Made by a program: the position numbers and the translations under genes. A model generated the notes under the pieces. The model saw nothing but the letters and a program-made list of their open reading frames with translations, was not told the DNA's origin and ran no database searches. Shown here one piece after another: positions 35,610 through 47,368 of a stretch of DNA of 64,000 nucleotides. Every line of letters starts with the position of its first letter. Position 1 is the first letter of the stretch. The DNA lies in the NCBI GenBank assembly GCA_000697355.1, contig JNEN01000867.1:1-64000 (forward strand), in the 5' to 3' direction. The stretch comes from Syncephalastrum monosporum B8922. Its lineage: Eukaryota > Mucoromycota > Mucoromycetes > Mucorales > Syncephalastraceae.

Positions 35610-37866
35610 GTTTTTTGGAAGATAAATGAAAAAGGTGAAGATAGATTGAAGTTCGAGTTGGATACGCGTTATATTTTATTATTTTTATTTTACTTGCGAT
35701 CGCTCTCGTTTTCGCGCGAACGGTAAATTCGGGCCGCGAATGACCGAATGACAAATCAAGGCGGCCTGTCCTGCACCCATTCTGATTCGTTACCGCTCTA
35801 CGGCCTTTGCTTACTATTTTCTGCCAAGATAACAGGATGATGCGTCTTGACGTGGACTTCCTTATTCGTCTACCTTTTTTCAGGACCAGCAAATCGGTAC
35901 ATTGTCTTTACGGATGTGTAAGCACAGCATCAATATGTACATATTGTACACATTGTACACATCATACACACTGTATGTAGTGTACTGTAAGTGTGTATGT
36001 ACGATCGTGTCACGCAGGAACATTGAAATCTCGCGTGATAATAAAGCCATTCTATTAACTCCTGCGGCTATTTGCTGATTCTTGTACATACATTATTGGT
36101 CATCGGATTTGAAAGTAGTATGTCGTACTATTTGAGTGCTGTGCAATAGTCCGCTCAAGTTATACGCATAGACCACTAACTAGCTTGCAATGAGCTGTTG
36201 CCCAAAAAGAGAATTGTTGCCTCCGGACTATGATACATTATTATGAGTGGAATCTCGTCGGTTGACAGATAGGTATTGTACACTGTATATGTGGTCTCAC
36301 TCGCTCTGTGTTTTCCAAAAGCATGTATCGGTGGATAGTATGTTCTAACTCGCTACATCTAGGACAATCCAGTGCACCATGTTATGTAGACTACACGTTA
36401 CCGGGCCATAACAAAAGCTACAATTGCTAATGTATTTACCATGGGACACGCAAAAAAAATTCAGACATTTATGAGTTCAAGGAGACAAACAGATCTAATA
36501 AATCTACAAATTGTGAACTGCGGAACACTCGCGTGCGAGGTAGCGTACGACTCGTACACCATCGTTCATCATCGAGCCGTGCAAGAGCGGAGAGTTGGGA
36601 GAAGGAACCCGAAAAATAACCAGGAGCAGCGTGAACAACTTGATGGGGGCCAAGAAATAGAACACAAGGCTTCAACGCTCAATGCTATCTGCTTCATTTA
36701 TTTGTAAATTTAGTTCTGGCACAATTCTGGTACTCGATGAAGCCCCGGTGCTTACTGAAATCTTCGACTGTATCTCCGCAAGGTTTTGCCGCATTTAACG
36801 GTGAAACTACTGGCGGACGTGTTGTGTTATATCAGTGAGGTGCTGGTAAACTGTCGAGTGACTGACGGACGAGCCCTCAAATCCCTTTTAGAGTTCAGGC
36901 GACATCCTTGTCGTAGCAAGTCGGATGCTGCTCGATATAGCTTTGAACCAGGATAGCCACGCCGCCAATGATTCTCCGCCCTTGCTTGCTGTTTCGAGAA
37001 TGTCCATGTCAAGTTAGAAACGAAACAAACAAATAAAGAAAATTACACTGCTCTCTATTGAGACGGGATAGATGCGAGCTGTCATACAAGTTAGCTCGAG
37101 TATGTACAGCGGCACTACAGTCCTTAGTCGCAACTACCTCTCGGACTCAATTTTCAGTGACATTTTAGAAGATTTCGTCATAATTTGACTAAAGTCGAGC
37201 TAATGGAAAAGTATCGCAGGACATACGGTGTACTTCCCCGATGCCATATACGCAGGGATGGATCCCGTGAAGCAGCAGTAGAAAGTGCGACAACGTCCTG
37301 ATTACAGGAGTATTTCAGGAGCGTTCTCTAGAGCTCTATCAACGTATGAAGTTACAAGCTATACACAGTAATCTATACCTCATCATCACTGACTGTATTT
37401 CTAAGAACGAACGCCCCTTCCCCCCGAAACGGTAGCTATAATGCTATACATTTATTGCTCAAGACGAACGGGATATGCATATTGCTCCTCCAGACATTCC
37501 TGCATATGATCTTCATTTTCTGATACTGGGCACCGCAGTTTAAACTATAAATATATACGCTCTATTCCTACGATATGTTTAACTCTTGAATTACAAAAAG
37601 GAGATCAAAAAATGCATGGAACCTCCCCGGGTGAGTCTTTCTGTCGGCGTACAAAACAACGTCAACATACAGTATTCTCCTTCTCACGCACGGATTTTGA
37701 TTCAAATGGTCACAGTACAGAAGTGTAAGTAACTACATAAATAGGGCTGCTGTTTACTTTTGCCTACGAGTATCATCTATCAACTCATACTCTCCAATAA
37801 CGGAATTCCATAATACAGTTCTATAATAACACATCGACTCATGGCATTACAAGTGATAATATCAGC
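35610..37866. other. Gene-poor stretch
   Basis: No supported gene in 2.2 kb. The first part is the peroxidase promoter; a short repetitive patch around 35935-36000 is rich in TGTACA/TACACA-like words. The right end (from about 37728) belongs to inverted-duplication copy 2. Confidence 0.5.
37736..37743 (+). promoter_or_regulatory. TATA-like element of secreted-protein gene 3
   Basis: Reads CATAAATAGGGCTG, the same context as the element at 15564 with the first T changed to C, about 130 bp upstream of the ATG. Confidence 0.45.
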
Positions 37867-38076
37867 ATGCGTTCTATCGTTGTTTCTCTCCTACTGCTGG
37901 CGACTGTGCTGTCGCCAGCTCTCTGTGCTCCAACTACATCCACATCTGGTCAAGCAGCACCCCTCAGCGGAACCGTTGAACAGCTCGAAGGCGCTGTACC
38001 TCCAACTACATCCAAAATACCGGAGCAAACTGTAAGAACGATTTGCAAAACTGAACTTGAGAACGATGAGAATTAA
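37867..38076 (+). CDS. Small secreted protein, 69 residues (duplicated family member 3)
   Basis: Paralogue of the gene at 15214-15435. Signal peptide MRSIVVSLLLLATVLSPALC, then APTTSTSGQAAP, a variable middle, and the conserved C-terminal segment VRTICKTELEN with one cysteine. It lacks the dibasic KR of its paralogue. Conservation is strongest in the signal peptide and the ICKTE motif, and indels between the paralogues keep the reading frame, which argues both have been under selection as proteins. Function unknown. Confidence 0.65.
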   Translation: MRSIVVSLLLLATVLSPALCAPTTSTSGQAAPLSGTVEQLEGAVPPTTSKIPEQTVRTICKTELENDEN

Positions 38077-38870
38077 CGAAATATTTAAAGCTCATACAAA
38101 TGAAAAAAAAAACCTGGGAAAAATATAATAATAGAGGATCATTCTGCATTTGGCCGGAGGCGCAGCGAATAAAACTCTTATTAGTTGTCTTTGCTTGAGC
38201 GTGCTTTCTCACTTTATTGCTTATTTATATATCAGTAGCCATTGCATCGTTAACCTTTGCTATATTGCATAGTATACATTTACTAGAAATGCTATTGATA
38301 GGGATGTAAACAACGATATAGGCATGCTTGCATCTAATTCATCCGTTTACTCGATACATACTATGTCGTATGCATCATGGAGACACAACGGTAGGAACCA
38401 CCTTTGCTTGAAAATTACTTCCTACACTATGATACATTCGCGATATTCTATCAAATAGGAATTGATACAGCCATCTATTCCTTGGATTTGCAGCGAATCT
38501 TCCAATTTTAGGTACTATCTTTTTTATTTTTCTATGTGTCCATCTTCTTTCTATCAGCTATTTGATTATCGCAATCGTGTGAGCCAACATTTCCCTGTTT
38601 GCTCGCAATCCATTGGCAACATGCTCTGAGTATGGTACGCATTAATAATATAGCTCCAGGTTTCAGTAAGGTCACTCACTCAATTGATTCGATAAGCCCC
38701 GTTACTCCTTTGAGGTGATCGACTGTGAAATTATTAAGTAGAGACGTTGGGACTTGGATAAGACGCAACCAGTCAGTTTTAGCGTTGCATAAAATAACTT
38801 TTGAGCAAGCGAAACTACGGATACCTGATATAAAATTCTGTACGTAGAAGCATTTTGTTCACTATGAAGC

Positions 38871-39381
38871 ATATTTTGTAACTGACCGAAAAGTAGGGAG
38901 AAAAAGAAAGAGACGGAGTTTCCCGAAAAGAATTCGTTTGGTTGCCACGGTGGAAGTACGCTGGAGGCAGCTCGATAATCTTTGCCTTACTAACTCGGAG
39001 GAGGTGGATCTGTATGGTGGGTGAACCAAAGAAAAAAGTGAGTGTACTAAATCATGAAAAAAAAAAAAAGCGCAGCACATCACAACACTCACAGTATAAG
39101 CTACTTGAAAGATAAGGTCTAGGGAATAAAAGCCATCATCAAATCTGAGTCCGGAGATGGTAAACTTCGACGACGACTTAGCACAAATGACTGGATGTCT
39201 CCGTGAGACTCTGCCGGTTGATCCAATCACAAGCTGTTTCCAACAAAGCCAAATGCATAACCAGTCAGCTGGAAGCGGAGTGTTGTATCTCTTTTTCAAG
39301 CAAAATAAAATTCCTCCCATCTCTCCATCTATTTTATTCCATATCTTTTCTTTTTATATCACCACATATACATATCATATA
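38871..39381. other. Promoter region of the Cia2 gene
   Basis: No gene supported; the plus frame that runs into Cia2 from 39157 lacks conserved sequence before 39382. Contains a poly-A run at 39057-39069. Confidence 0.5.
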
Positions 39382-39867
39382 ATGGAACTGCTGAACGCGA
39401 ACCCGGTTGTGTACGAGATAAGCAACAACATTGGTCGCGTGGAGACCGATGCGGATTACGACGACAACTTGGCCGATCCTATTGATTCCGAAGAAGTGTA
39501 CGAATTAATTGCATCCATCTCGGATCCTGAGCACCCTCTGACGCTGGAGCAGCTCAACGTCACTCAATTGGAACACATTACGGTCGACGACGAGCACAGC
39601 AGGGTGCTGGTGGAATTCACACCCACGATTCCGCACTGCTCGATGGCCACCTTGATTGGCCTGTGCATTCGGGTGCGTCTGCTGCGCAGTTTGCCGGAGC
39701 GGTTCAAGGTCGATATCCGAGTGCGCAAGGGCACCCACCAGAGCGAGAATGCGGTTAACAAGCAGCTCAATGATAAGGAGCGTGTGGCGGCTGCGCTCGA
39801 GAACAAGCACCTTCTCGAAGTTGTCAATCAGTGCCTTGCCACCGCCGGTCTGCGGCCCTCGGCCTAG
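39382..39867 (+). CDS. Cia2/MIP18-family cytosolic iron-sulfur assembly factor
   Basis: Part of the CIA targeting complex (with Cia1 and Met18) that inserts Fe-S clusters into nuclear and cytosolic proteins. Intronless, 161 residues, like human CIAO2B. Visible signature: [20 protein letters not shown], a Leu/Gln segment TLEQLNVTQ, a beta strand [20 protein letters not shown] that includes the reactive cysteine of the family (PHCS), [10 protein letters not shown], and the C-terminal [14 protein letters not shown]. The start at 39382 gives a normal-length N-terminus ([12 protein letters not shown]); the frame stays open upstream but is unlikely to be coding. Intronless structure contrasts with all neighbours. 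Confidence 0.95.
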   Translation: MELLNANPVVYEISNNIGRVETDADYDDNLADPIDSEEVYELIASISDPEHPLTLEQLNVTQLEHITVDDEHSRVLVEFTPTIPHCSMATLIGLCIRVRLLRSLPERFKVDIRVRKGTHQSENAVNKQLNDKERVAAALENKHLLEVVNQCLATAGLRPSA

Positions 39868-40108
39868 ACAAAAACGTTCATGTCTACATCAGCAAAAGAA
39901 CATTATATCTTTATGTACAAAGGAAACATTATATATATAAAAAAAAGTACAAAATCAGAACTGTAAATGACTGGTTGGGTGAAGGGGATAGCGAATGATG
40001 CTTTGCCGTGTGTGGAGTAATGGATATGTTTTGACCTTGTTTTTTTTCTTTTTCGTTTTGGTTGGTTTCCTTGGAGGGATTGGTTTACAAAAGCGACCTC
40101 TGCATTTC

Positions 40109-42636
40109 TTAGCCAAAGATATCGTTGCCCATGCCGAGCTGGACAAGGTCGTAGACGATCATGAAGAAGACGGAAGCACTCAAGAGGCCACTGGAGACGA
40201 CGGCAATGAAGAACGGGTTGAGCCAAGGGCGAGGCTTGAAAGCCATGAAGTGGGGATGGTCGGCGGGGTAGACGGGCGGTGGGGTTTCGTTGGCGGCGTC
40301 GTCCTCTGTCTTGATGTCCGAGGGGATGACAGCCGATGACTTTAGGCTAAAGTTGCTACAAATCATCGATATGCGAGTATTGTTGTTGTTGCTATTGTTG
40401 TTCTGGTGAGGACTATTCTCATCCCGCTTCTCGGTGATGCCGAGACCCTTAGCGGGCGAGGATGAGGCGACAGTGCTGGACCGGTTATTGTTGGAAGCTG
40501 ATGAAGGCGGTGGCGACGACGACGGTGGCTGATTGCGAGGCGAGCCGGGTACGTTGAGGATGTTGGGCGAGCCTTGCGGCGAGGGTGCATCGGGTGGGAC
40601 TTGCAGACTCGAGGCCTCGGTGATCTGGCTAAAGATGATGGCAGGTGGCGAGGCTGGTGTATTGGTGATTTCGTTCGGGAAACGCGGCGACCGGGGCGAA
40701 AGTGGCGACCGCGGAGACAGCGGTGTGCGCGCCGAGCGAGGCGAGAAGGCGAGCGAGCGAGGCGACAGGCCCAGGGCAGCTTCGAGACGGCTGCCTGTGC
40801 CGGCGTGGATATGCGATTCGGTACGGCGGACCGAGACAGATCGGTTTTCATCTGGGAATTGCATCGTCACGTCCGTCGGCTCTTCCGGGTTCTTTTCTGT
40901 CACTTGCTCGATCGAGGTGGTGTACCTGCGTGCGGCAAAGTAAAGCACAAATGGAAGGATGAAGTTCACCGTCTACAGAATTTTGAGGTCATGTGGTGAA
41001 TACGAGTTAGGGGATCAATCCAAATAAAGATGACGTGGGCGGGAACTTACCGACTGGAAGAAGAGACTGCTCCAGTTTTGGATGGTGCCGACATAGTCCT
41101 TGGTCTGCAGAGGACTAAAATAGTATAAATTTAAGATAGAGTTCAAGAAGGACAGACAGTACAAGCGAACTTACATGCAGACAAACCAGGGGAAGATGTT
41201 GGACCAGAATACAGCCCAGTGGCGGCCGCATATATTACCACGCATGAGGTTATCACGGATAACAATGGTAAAGACAGGGATGGACGTGACCAGGGCGCAG
41301 ATGGGAAAAATATAGGTTGTGACAAGCGAGGCAGTGGATCCTGTTTCAAGTACCCATCCCGTCGGTTAGTGTTTACGCCACAAAATAACAGCACCTTTTT
41401 TTTTTTTTTTTAATTCCGCGGTTTATGCAACTTGCCTTGAGTGCTCAGAATGGCCAGAATATCACTGCTGGCGTCCATTTCATAGGCCATCGCACCAAAA
41501 ACACCTATAGATGGGTTCAGCGTCGCAGTCCCATTGTTTCTCAAAGATGCTTACCGAGGAAGATGTACATGATGGTTGAGATGACTACCGAGATAGCCAA
41601 CGTTCTGTGGATGTTGACGTCGGGTCGCAGGCCATTGATCCACGTCGGAACCTAAATGACATGCAGAAGGAAAGACGATGATGAGCACCCCGCTAAAGAC
41701 ATTCATTGCGTTCTTACCGTGGTGATATAGCTGTAGTTGAAGATCACAATACCGAGCACCTGCGTCGAGTTTGGGCCTACCGCAGGCAGACGTGAGGTCT
41801 CGAGACCCTCCTGGCAAAAGGCAACGACCCACTGAATCAAGACCGCGATAAGGATGATAAAAGATGTCATCTGCACATAAATGTTCTCGACCAAGCTAAA
41901 GAAGCCAAGCGGCATCACCATAACCAGGGTGAGCAGCAGACCAAACGTAAAGATGTAGTAGTCGTCCGCAGAGAAGGGCGAGTTGCCGAGGACGGTATGC
42001 TCGCTGATGCAATACCAGCGACCGGGCGCGATGCCCAGACCGCATGTGCCGTTAAAGAGCGTAAGAAGCATACTGTCAATGGTCTATGGTCATATTGAGT
42101 GAGTTTTTGTTTCGTTTCGTTTCTGAGGTTCAGTGATCAGTGTAGAAGTATTCCTTTACCTGGGCTGCCAAGATGATACTTGCGATGTTGACGGCCTGCA
42201 GGGCGAGGAACAGGACAAGCTGGAAAAAGTAATGGTACTTTTTACCCAGAATAAGCTGAGCGACGGTGGTGAATTCGACTTTTGCTTGAAACTTTTCATT
42301 GCCGCGGATGCTGGAGAGCACCTCGGTTATAAACAAGGCGGCGATCGAAGAAAGTATCGCGACACAGAAGAACACAAACATAGGTGCGAGCCAGCCAGAC
42401 TATTTTGGAGAGCATAAGCTTCTCACAGAGCGCCTTGTATAAGTATGTCTTTACCTGCTGGAATAGGGTGGGGATTGTGGACAGGCCAGGACCCTAGAAT
42501 AGCGTCGATGCGCATGGACGATCAGTTCAACGGTCCTTGCATGATAGATCTCTCTATCCATTCTGCATACCGTCATGGAGGAGACGAGGAGAGCAATGGA
42601 GCCAAATGTACCAATGCCTGCTGATTTTCCCGGCAT
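40109..42636 (-). CDS. AVT/SLC38-type amino-acid transporter with long SPR-rich loop
   Basis: Amino acid/auxin permease family (vacuolar AVT-like) membrane transporter. Nine exons: 42636-42571, 42493-42455, 42399-42160, 42083-41718, 41651-41555, 41504-41436, 41340-41175, 41114-41051, 40972-40109; 656 residues. The N-terminus reads GIGTFGSIALLVSSMTGPGL, the family's first helix, followed by about ten hydrophobic helices. An unusual hydrophilic insert of roughly 200 residues precedes the last helix pair and contains many Ser-Pro-Arg units (LSPRSPLSPRSPRFP). Intron 41435-41341 starts GC (AAG|GCAAGT), a classical GC-AG intron. Convergent with Cia2, 241 bp between stops. Substrate and compartment are not predictable from sequence. 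Confidence 0.9.
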
Positions 42637-44898
42637 GTTAATAAGAAAAAGTGTGAAAGAAAGGATAAAGCACTTGCGTCCATTGGAGCCTGGAAAGATG
42701 CGAGGTATTTATACTGCTGAATTATTGGGCTCTTTACTGTGGAGTGAAAATCCATACTGGGTAAATAAACCCAATTTTAGCAAAATAAATTGGCGCTTTT
42801 TTTTTTATTTCTCAGCTCGTTCATTATCCGGTTTGCCGATAACCTTTTCTGCTTCCTAGTCCTCGTCGCTACTGGAACGATTCGTGTGTTCGGTACCGTT
42901 TTCACAGTAGGAGGGCAGGATGTAATCAGGGCCGGAAGATGTATTGTTTACGCACCTGCCGTGAATCGAACATTCCCAAACTTTGTAATGGTGGTAGTGT
43001 TGTATAAACCATCATTTGGGTCCAAACAAATAAATGGTATGCATGGGGATCCGATGATGCGTTGCATTTTCGGCACAGGACACGTGGAAGTGACCCATCC
43101 AAAGGTTGTTTATGTTTTTATATTGGTCTAACCAAAGGGTTGCAAAACAAATGCTTTTCGGGAAAACAAAAGGGTGTGCGAGAGACATTGCATTGTCAGA
43201 GGGGGGAAGGAAGAAACACCCAGCCTAATTATTTCACTTCATTTGCCGATCTTCCTCTCTCTCTTTCTTGGTTTGTTCTGCATAGAATCAGCCGTGTTGT
43301 TGTTGTCTCTGAAACATGCACGGGTGCACGGGACTTTCATAGATAGCTGTGCTAAAAAAGAGAAAGCAGGGAGAGAAGGCGTAAAGTAAAAAAAAAAAAA
43401 AAGCCCAGGGGGAGGGGGGAAGTAGAGCTCACTTTGTGTCCCCGTGATGCTTTCAAACCGATGTATGCAAGAGCCCTTAGCGTGCGTATAGATTGATACG
43501 CGTGATGACGGATGACGGTGCAGTCTATGCAGAGCGTACGCGGTCCTAAGTGATCTCTTGAGCGTTTCAAAGTGTCATCCTCACATCACGCAAGAGCAAT
43601 GTATGATTTTTATTATTGTGGTTCGGCCGAGTCAAGCGCAAAGAGAATACAGCATAAAGTTTGGCACATCTCGGCAAAAGAGACGTGTATATTTTGATGG
43701 TTGTATGCGTGTGCGACACCACACGGCACATATGGTGCTAGCATCCCGAGCGCAAAACAACGGAGGAGATCTGGTCTGTTATATTCATTGGTGGAGGTCA
43801 TGCTTCACTCGCTCACATTCGGTTTCTCGTTCTTCTTGTTATCCTGTGTTTCAAATGTATTTGCTGCTCCTCTGTTCCCGTTTCGTGGGCAAACCACTTC
43901 TGATTTCCTTTTTCCTTTCTCTCTCGGATAATCGCTTAGCGTCCTGAGCCTTGATAAGCTCTTGTACACGTGTCCTTCTTGTTCCTTTTTTTTTTTCAGC
44001 ATGCTTATACGGGCGCTTTTTTTTTTTTCTGACTCCTCTTTGCTTTCGTACTATCTGGGTTGTTATCTTCGGCATGAGTACCTCACAGACGCCCCGGGCC
44101 AAGTCAACCTTATTTCATGATGTATTCATAAAACAATAAAGACATAAATACCCGAAGGATAATTTAGAAGGGAAAACGGTAAGAGTGGTACCTTTTAAGC
44201 GAAATCAAGAAAATTTACATGTAGCCAATGACAACAATTTGCCAAGCACATTTTGTGCTCTCATTTGCGATGAGCATAGCCAATAGTGATAGTACCTTTT
44301 TTCGGTCACCCGCGGCTCCATGATATATCAAGAAAAAAAAAAAAAGAGGAGCCACTTAGCATGCGGTGTAGCGAGAAGAGATCGGCGTAGTGTGATTCCT
44401 TTTCTTTGTGTTGGTTTCCAAATGAAAACTCTGGATGGAATGTTTCCATGGACCAAAACGGATTTGGAGATGGTGCTGTATGACTGCTGCAAAACGAAAG
44501 ATCCATAGACTTTGCTTGTATTAGAGCATAGTACGCCATTTTTAATTTTAGCCTTTTCCAGTTTGCAAGCAACATCAAGGTAGTACACCGAAGCATTGGT
44601 AACAAGATCATCTTATGAGTGGTTGGGTAGGCAACGTTGTACCTGCCTCACTCAGCAAAGGCGTGGATGAGCCCAAAGCGAGTGTAGAATGAAGTTAGGT
44701 GGGATCCTCTTTCCGCAGTAGACAGATGATGAATTGTCATAGCGGAGAGTTGAGTAGGATCGCTGATCATTCTGGGGTGTGGAAATTGAATTGATGGGAT
44801 TGATGCAGGCCCATTGGGTGGCTTTTTTTGGCAGAGGCCGAAAGATCTTGATTGATTTTAAGCTTCTTCCCAACTTTCCAGCTGTCAACCAACAAAGA
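42637..44898. other. Intergenic stretch between divergent transporter and Ade13 genes
   Basis: 2.2 kb with several poly-T/poly-A runs (42798-42808, 43387-43402, 43987-43999, 44019-44030, 44330-44345). No conserved coding sequence recognised in any frame. Confidence 0.5.
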
Positions 44899-46547
44899 AT
44901 GTCGCACGACAAGTACCAGTCGCCTCTGACTTCACGTTATGCCTCCAAGGAGATGGCCTACAACTTCTCGGAGGACAAGCGCTACCTCACATGGCGCAAG
45001 CTCTGGCTCAACCTCGCCATCGCCGAGCAGCGCCTGGGTCTGACCGACATTACCGACGAGGCTATTGAGCAAATGCGCGCCAACCTGACCAACATCGACT
45101 ACGAGGTCGCTGCTGCCGAGGAGAAGAAGCGCCGCCACGACGTCATGGCCCACGTGCACGCGTTTGGCCAGGTCGCTCCCAAGGCGGCTGGTATCATCCA
45201 TTTGGGCGCCACCTCCTGCTATGTCACCGGTAAAGAGAACAGAAGAAGAGAAGAGGAAGAGGAAGAGGAAGAGGAAGAGGAAGAGGAAGAGGAAGAGGAA
45301 GAGGAAGAGGAAGAGGGATAGGCTGTTTTGTGAGACTTACAGAACACACTCGATGCAGACAACGGTGACTTGATCATCCTGCGCGATGCGTATGACATCG
45401 TGATAAAGAAGCTTGTGCACGTCATTGATATCCTGTCCAAGTTTGCCGAACAGTACCGCGACCTGCCTACGCTGGGCTTCACCCACTTCCAGCCTGCCCA
45501 GCTCGTCACCGTCGGCAAGCGTGCTACGCTCTGGATCCAGGAGCTTCTGTGGGATCTGCGCAACTTTGAGCGCGCCCGCGACGATCTCAAGATGCGCGGT
45601 GTGAAGGGCACGACCGGCACCCAGGCCTCGTTCATGGCCCTCTTCAACGGCGACCACGACAAGGTCGAGCAGCTCGACCAGGCCGTCACCGAGCTCTCCG
45701 GCTTCAAGGAGGCCTATCCCGTCTGCGGCCAGACTTACTCGCGCAAGATCGACATTGATGTCCTCCACCCGCTCTCCGGCTTTGGCGCGACCGCGCACAA
45801 GATGGCCACCGACATCCGTCTGCTCGCGAACCTCAAGGAGATTGAGGAGCCCTTCGAGAAGGATCAAATCGGCTCGTCCGCCCTGGCCTACAAGCGCAAC
45901 CCCATGCGCTCCGAGCGTGTCTGCTCCCTCTCGCGTCACCTCATGGTCCTCGTCAACGACGCGCTCCAGACCAGCGCCGTCCAGTGGCTCGAGCGCACCC
46001 TCGATGACAGCGCCATCCGCCGTATCTCGCTCCCCGAAGCCTTCCTGACCACCGACATCCTCCTCACCCTGCTCCAGAACATCAGCGAGGGCATGGTCGT
46101 CTACCCCAAGGTAATCCAGCGCCGCATCAACCAGGAGCTGCCCTTCATGGCCACCGAGAACATCATCATGGCCATGGTCAAGAAGGGTGGTGACCGCCAA
46201 GAGTGCCACGAGGAGATCCGTGTCTTGTCGCACCAGGCTGGCCACGTCGTCAAGATGGAGGGCGGTGAGAACGACCTGATTGAGCGTATCAAGAAGACCG
46301 AGTACTTCAAGCCGATCTGGGACGAGGTAAGAAGCAGCCGTGGATTGACCCGGTGTCTGTCGTGTGTTATTTGTTTTTTACTTACCACGGACTATGTCTA
46401 TAGCTGCCCGCTCTTCTGGACCCCTCCACCTTCATTGGCCGTGCTCCCGAGCAGGTCGACAGCTTCATTGCCAAGCACGTCCAGCCCGCTCTGGCCCCCT
46501 ATGCCGACATCCTCAAGGAGCGCACCAAGGCTGAGCTGTCTGTTTAA
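44899..46547 (+). CDS. ADE13: Adenylosuccinate lyase (EC 4.3.2.2)
   Basis: Catalyses two steps of purine synthesis: SAICAR to AICAR plus fumarate, and adenylosuccinate to AMP plus fumarate. Exons 44899-45229, 45359-46326 and 46404-46547 give 480 residues (yeast Ade13 is 482). Fumarase/aspartase-superfamily features: [10 protein letters not shown] at the exon 1-2 junction, [24 protein letters not shown], and the signature loop [15 protein letters not shown] with the catalytic serine. The acceptor at 45358 was chosen over an earlier one because only it restores [15 protein letters not shown]. Codon use is strongly GC-ending, consistent with high expression. Intron 1 (45230-45358) is largely a GGAAGA hexamer repeat. 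A truncated transposon begins 46 bp after the stop. Confidence 0.97.
45238..45318 (+). repeat. GGAAGA hexamer microsatellite inside ADE13 intron 1
   Basis: About 80 nt of almost pure purine, units of GGAAGA/GAAGAG. On the coding strand it would translate as poly-Glu if unspliced and then meet a stop at 45319. Confidence 0.85.
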
Positions 46548-46593
46548 ATTGTCTCTTGTTTTATTTCATCTCGTGCATAAACATATTTTTTTC

Positions 46594-47287
46594 AGCATAC
46601 AGTGCTTCCAACAAGTAATGTCACAGCCAATCAAAATCAATGTCACTGGTCAATTGAAAATGATTTCATTGGCCAGTCAAACTCTCAAGAGCCCGGTCCA
46701 GTAAAGGCACCCGTGCTATTGTCACCAGGCCTACTACGAGAGCAAATACAGTGTCTATATTGGGTGCTATTTCTGCCTCAGGTTTGATAAACGTTGGTGT
46801 AAAAAAACCTAGACCTGCAAAGAAGAGAAAATCTGATGGATATATAAGCTCAGGAACTGTTACTGGTCACTATATCAGTTTCTTAAAAACGACAATCGGT
46901 GAAATGGACGAACATCCACATATGAAAGGCCACTATATTGTTATGGATAATGCACCTATTCACACAAATGAAAACATAAAGAAGTATATTGAATATCGAG
47001 GATATAAATGTGTGTATCTTCCTACTTACTCCCCAGAGCTTAACCCAATTGAACAATTCTGGGCAGTGACAAAGAGTAAAGTTAAGCGTCATAGGTTCTT
47101 GCAGGAAGACACTTCGTCCAAGAGGATTACAGAAGCCTGTAACAGTGTGAAGCAAAGTCATTTCAAAGGTTTCGTCTCGCATTCTTACCAGTGTTGGGAC
47201 AAATGTCGAAATAGACAACCTATGTAATGACCCAAACGAATGTGCAATTAGGAGAAAACGGATAAGTGGACAATCAGAAAAAAAAAA
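46594..47287 (+). mobile_element. Truncated Tc1/mariner (IS630-like) DDE element, copy 1
   Basis: The plus-strand frame at 46751-47227 encodes the C-terminal part of a DDE transposase: SILGAISASG, the second catalytic Asp in MDNAPIHTN, and the third acidic residue in LPTYSPELNPIEQFW, then a long basic tail. The first catalytic Asp region is missing or broken by stops upstream (a matching frame with [19 protein letters not shown] runs back only to about 46663), so it is not an active transposase. The left boundary is AGCATACAGTGCTTCC, with a TA next to CAGTG as in Tc1 elements. The sequence is virtually identical to the inverted copy at 51427-52115. Confidence 0.85.
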
Positions 47288-47368
47288 TTGTTGTCGTTTG
47301 GCACAGATACAAAAAACCATGCATTCCTCCCTTTTCTCCCTTTTCTCCCTTTCAACCGCTTTCAAACC

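Larger units (their letters stand above)
37728..38870 (+). repeat. Inverted segmental duplication, copy 2 (partner at about 14406-15600)
   Basis: Contains promoter, secreted-protein ORF and about 790 bp of 3' flank collinear with the minus strand of copy 1. The last clearly shared block is CTTGCTCAAAA followed by TACGTAGA near 38850-38866. About 23 kb separates the copies. Confidence 0.8.

Noticed and set aside
39157..39381. 75-residue N-terminal extension of Cia2
   Set aside because: The frame is open but not conserved, includes promoter-like AT-rich sequence, and the normal family length is reached from 39382.
45337..46245. 302-residue minus-strand open frame
   Set aside because: It is the antisense shadow of the adenylosuccinate lyase exon, explained by its GC-ending codons.
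46751..47227. Intact transposase gene
   Set aside because: The frame starts in the middle of the DDE domain and the first catalytic Asp region is interrupted by stops, so it is a truncated copy.
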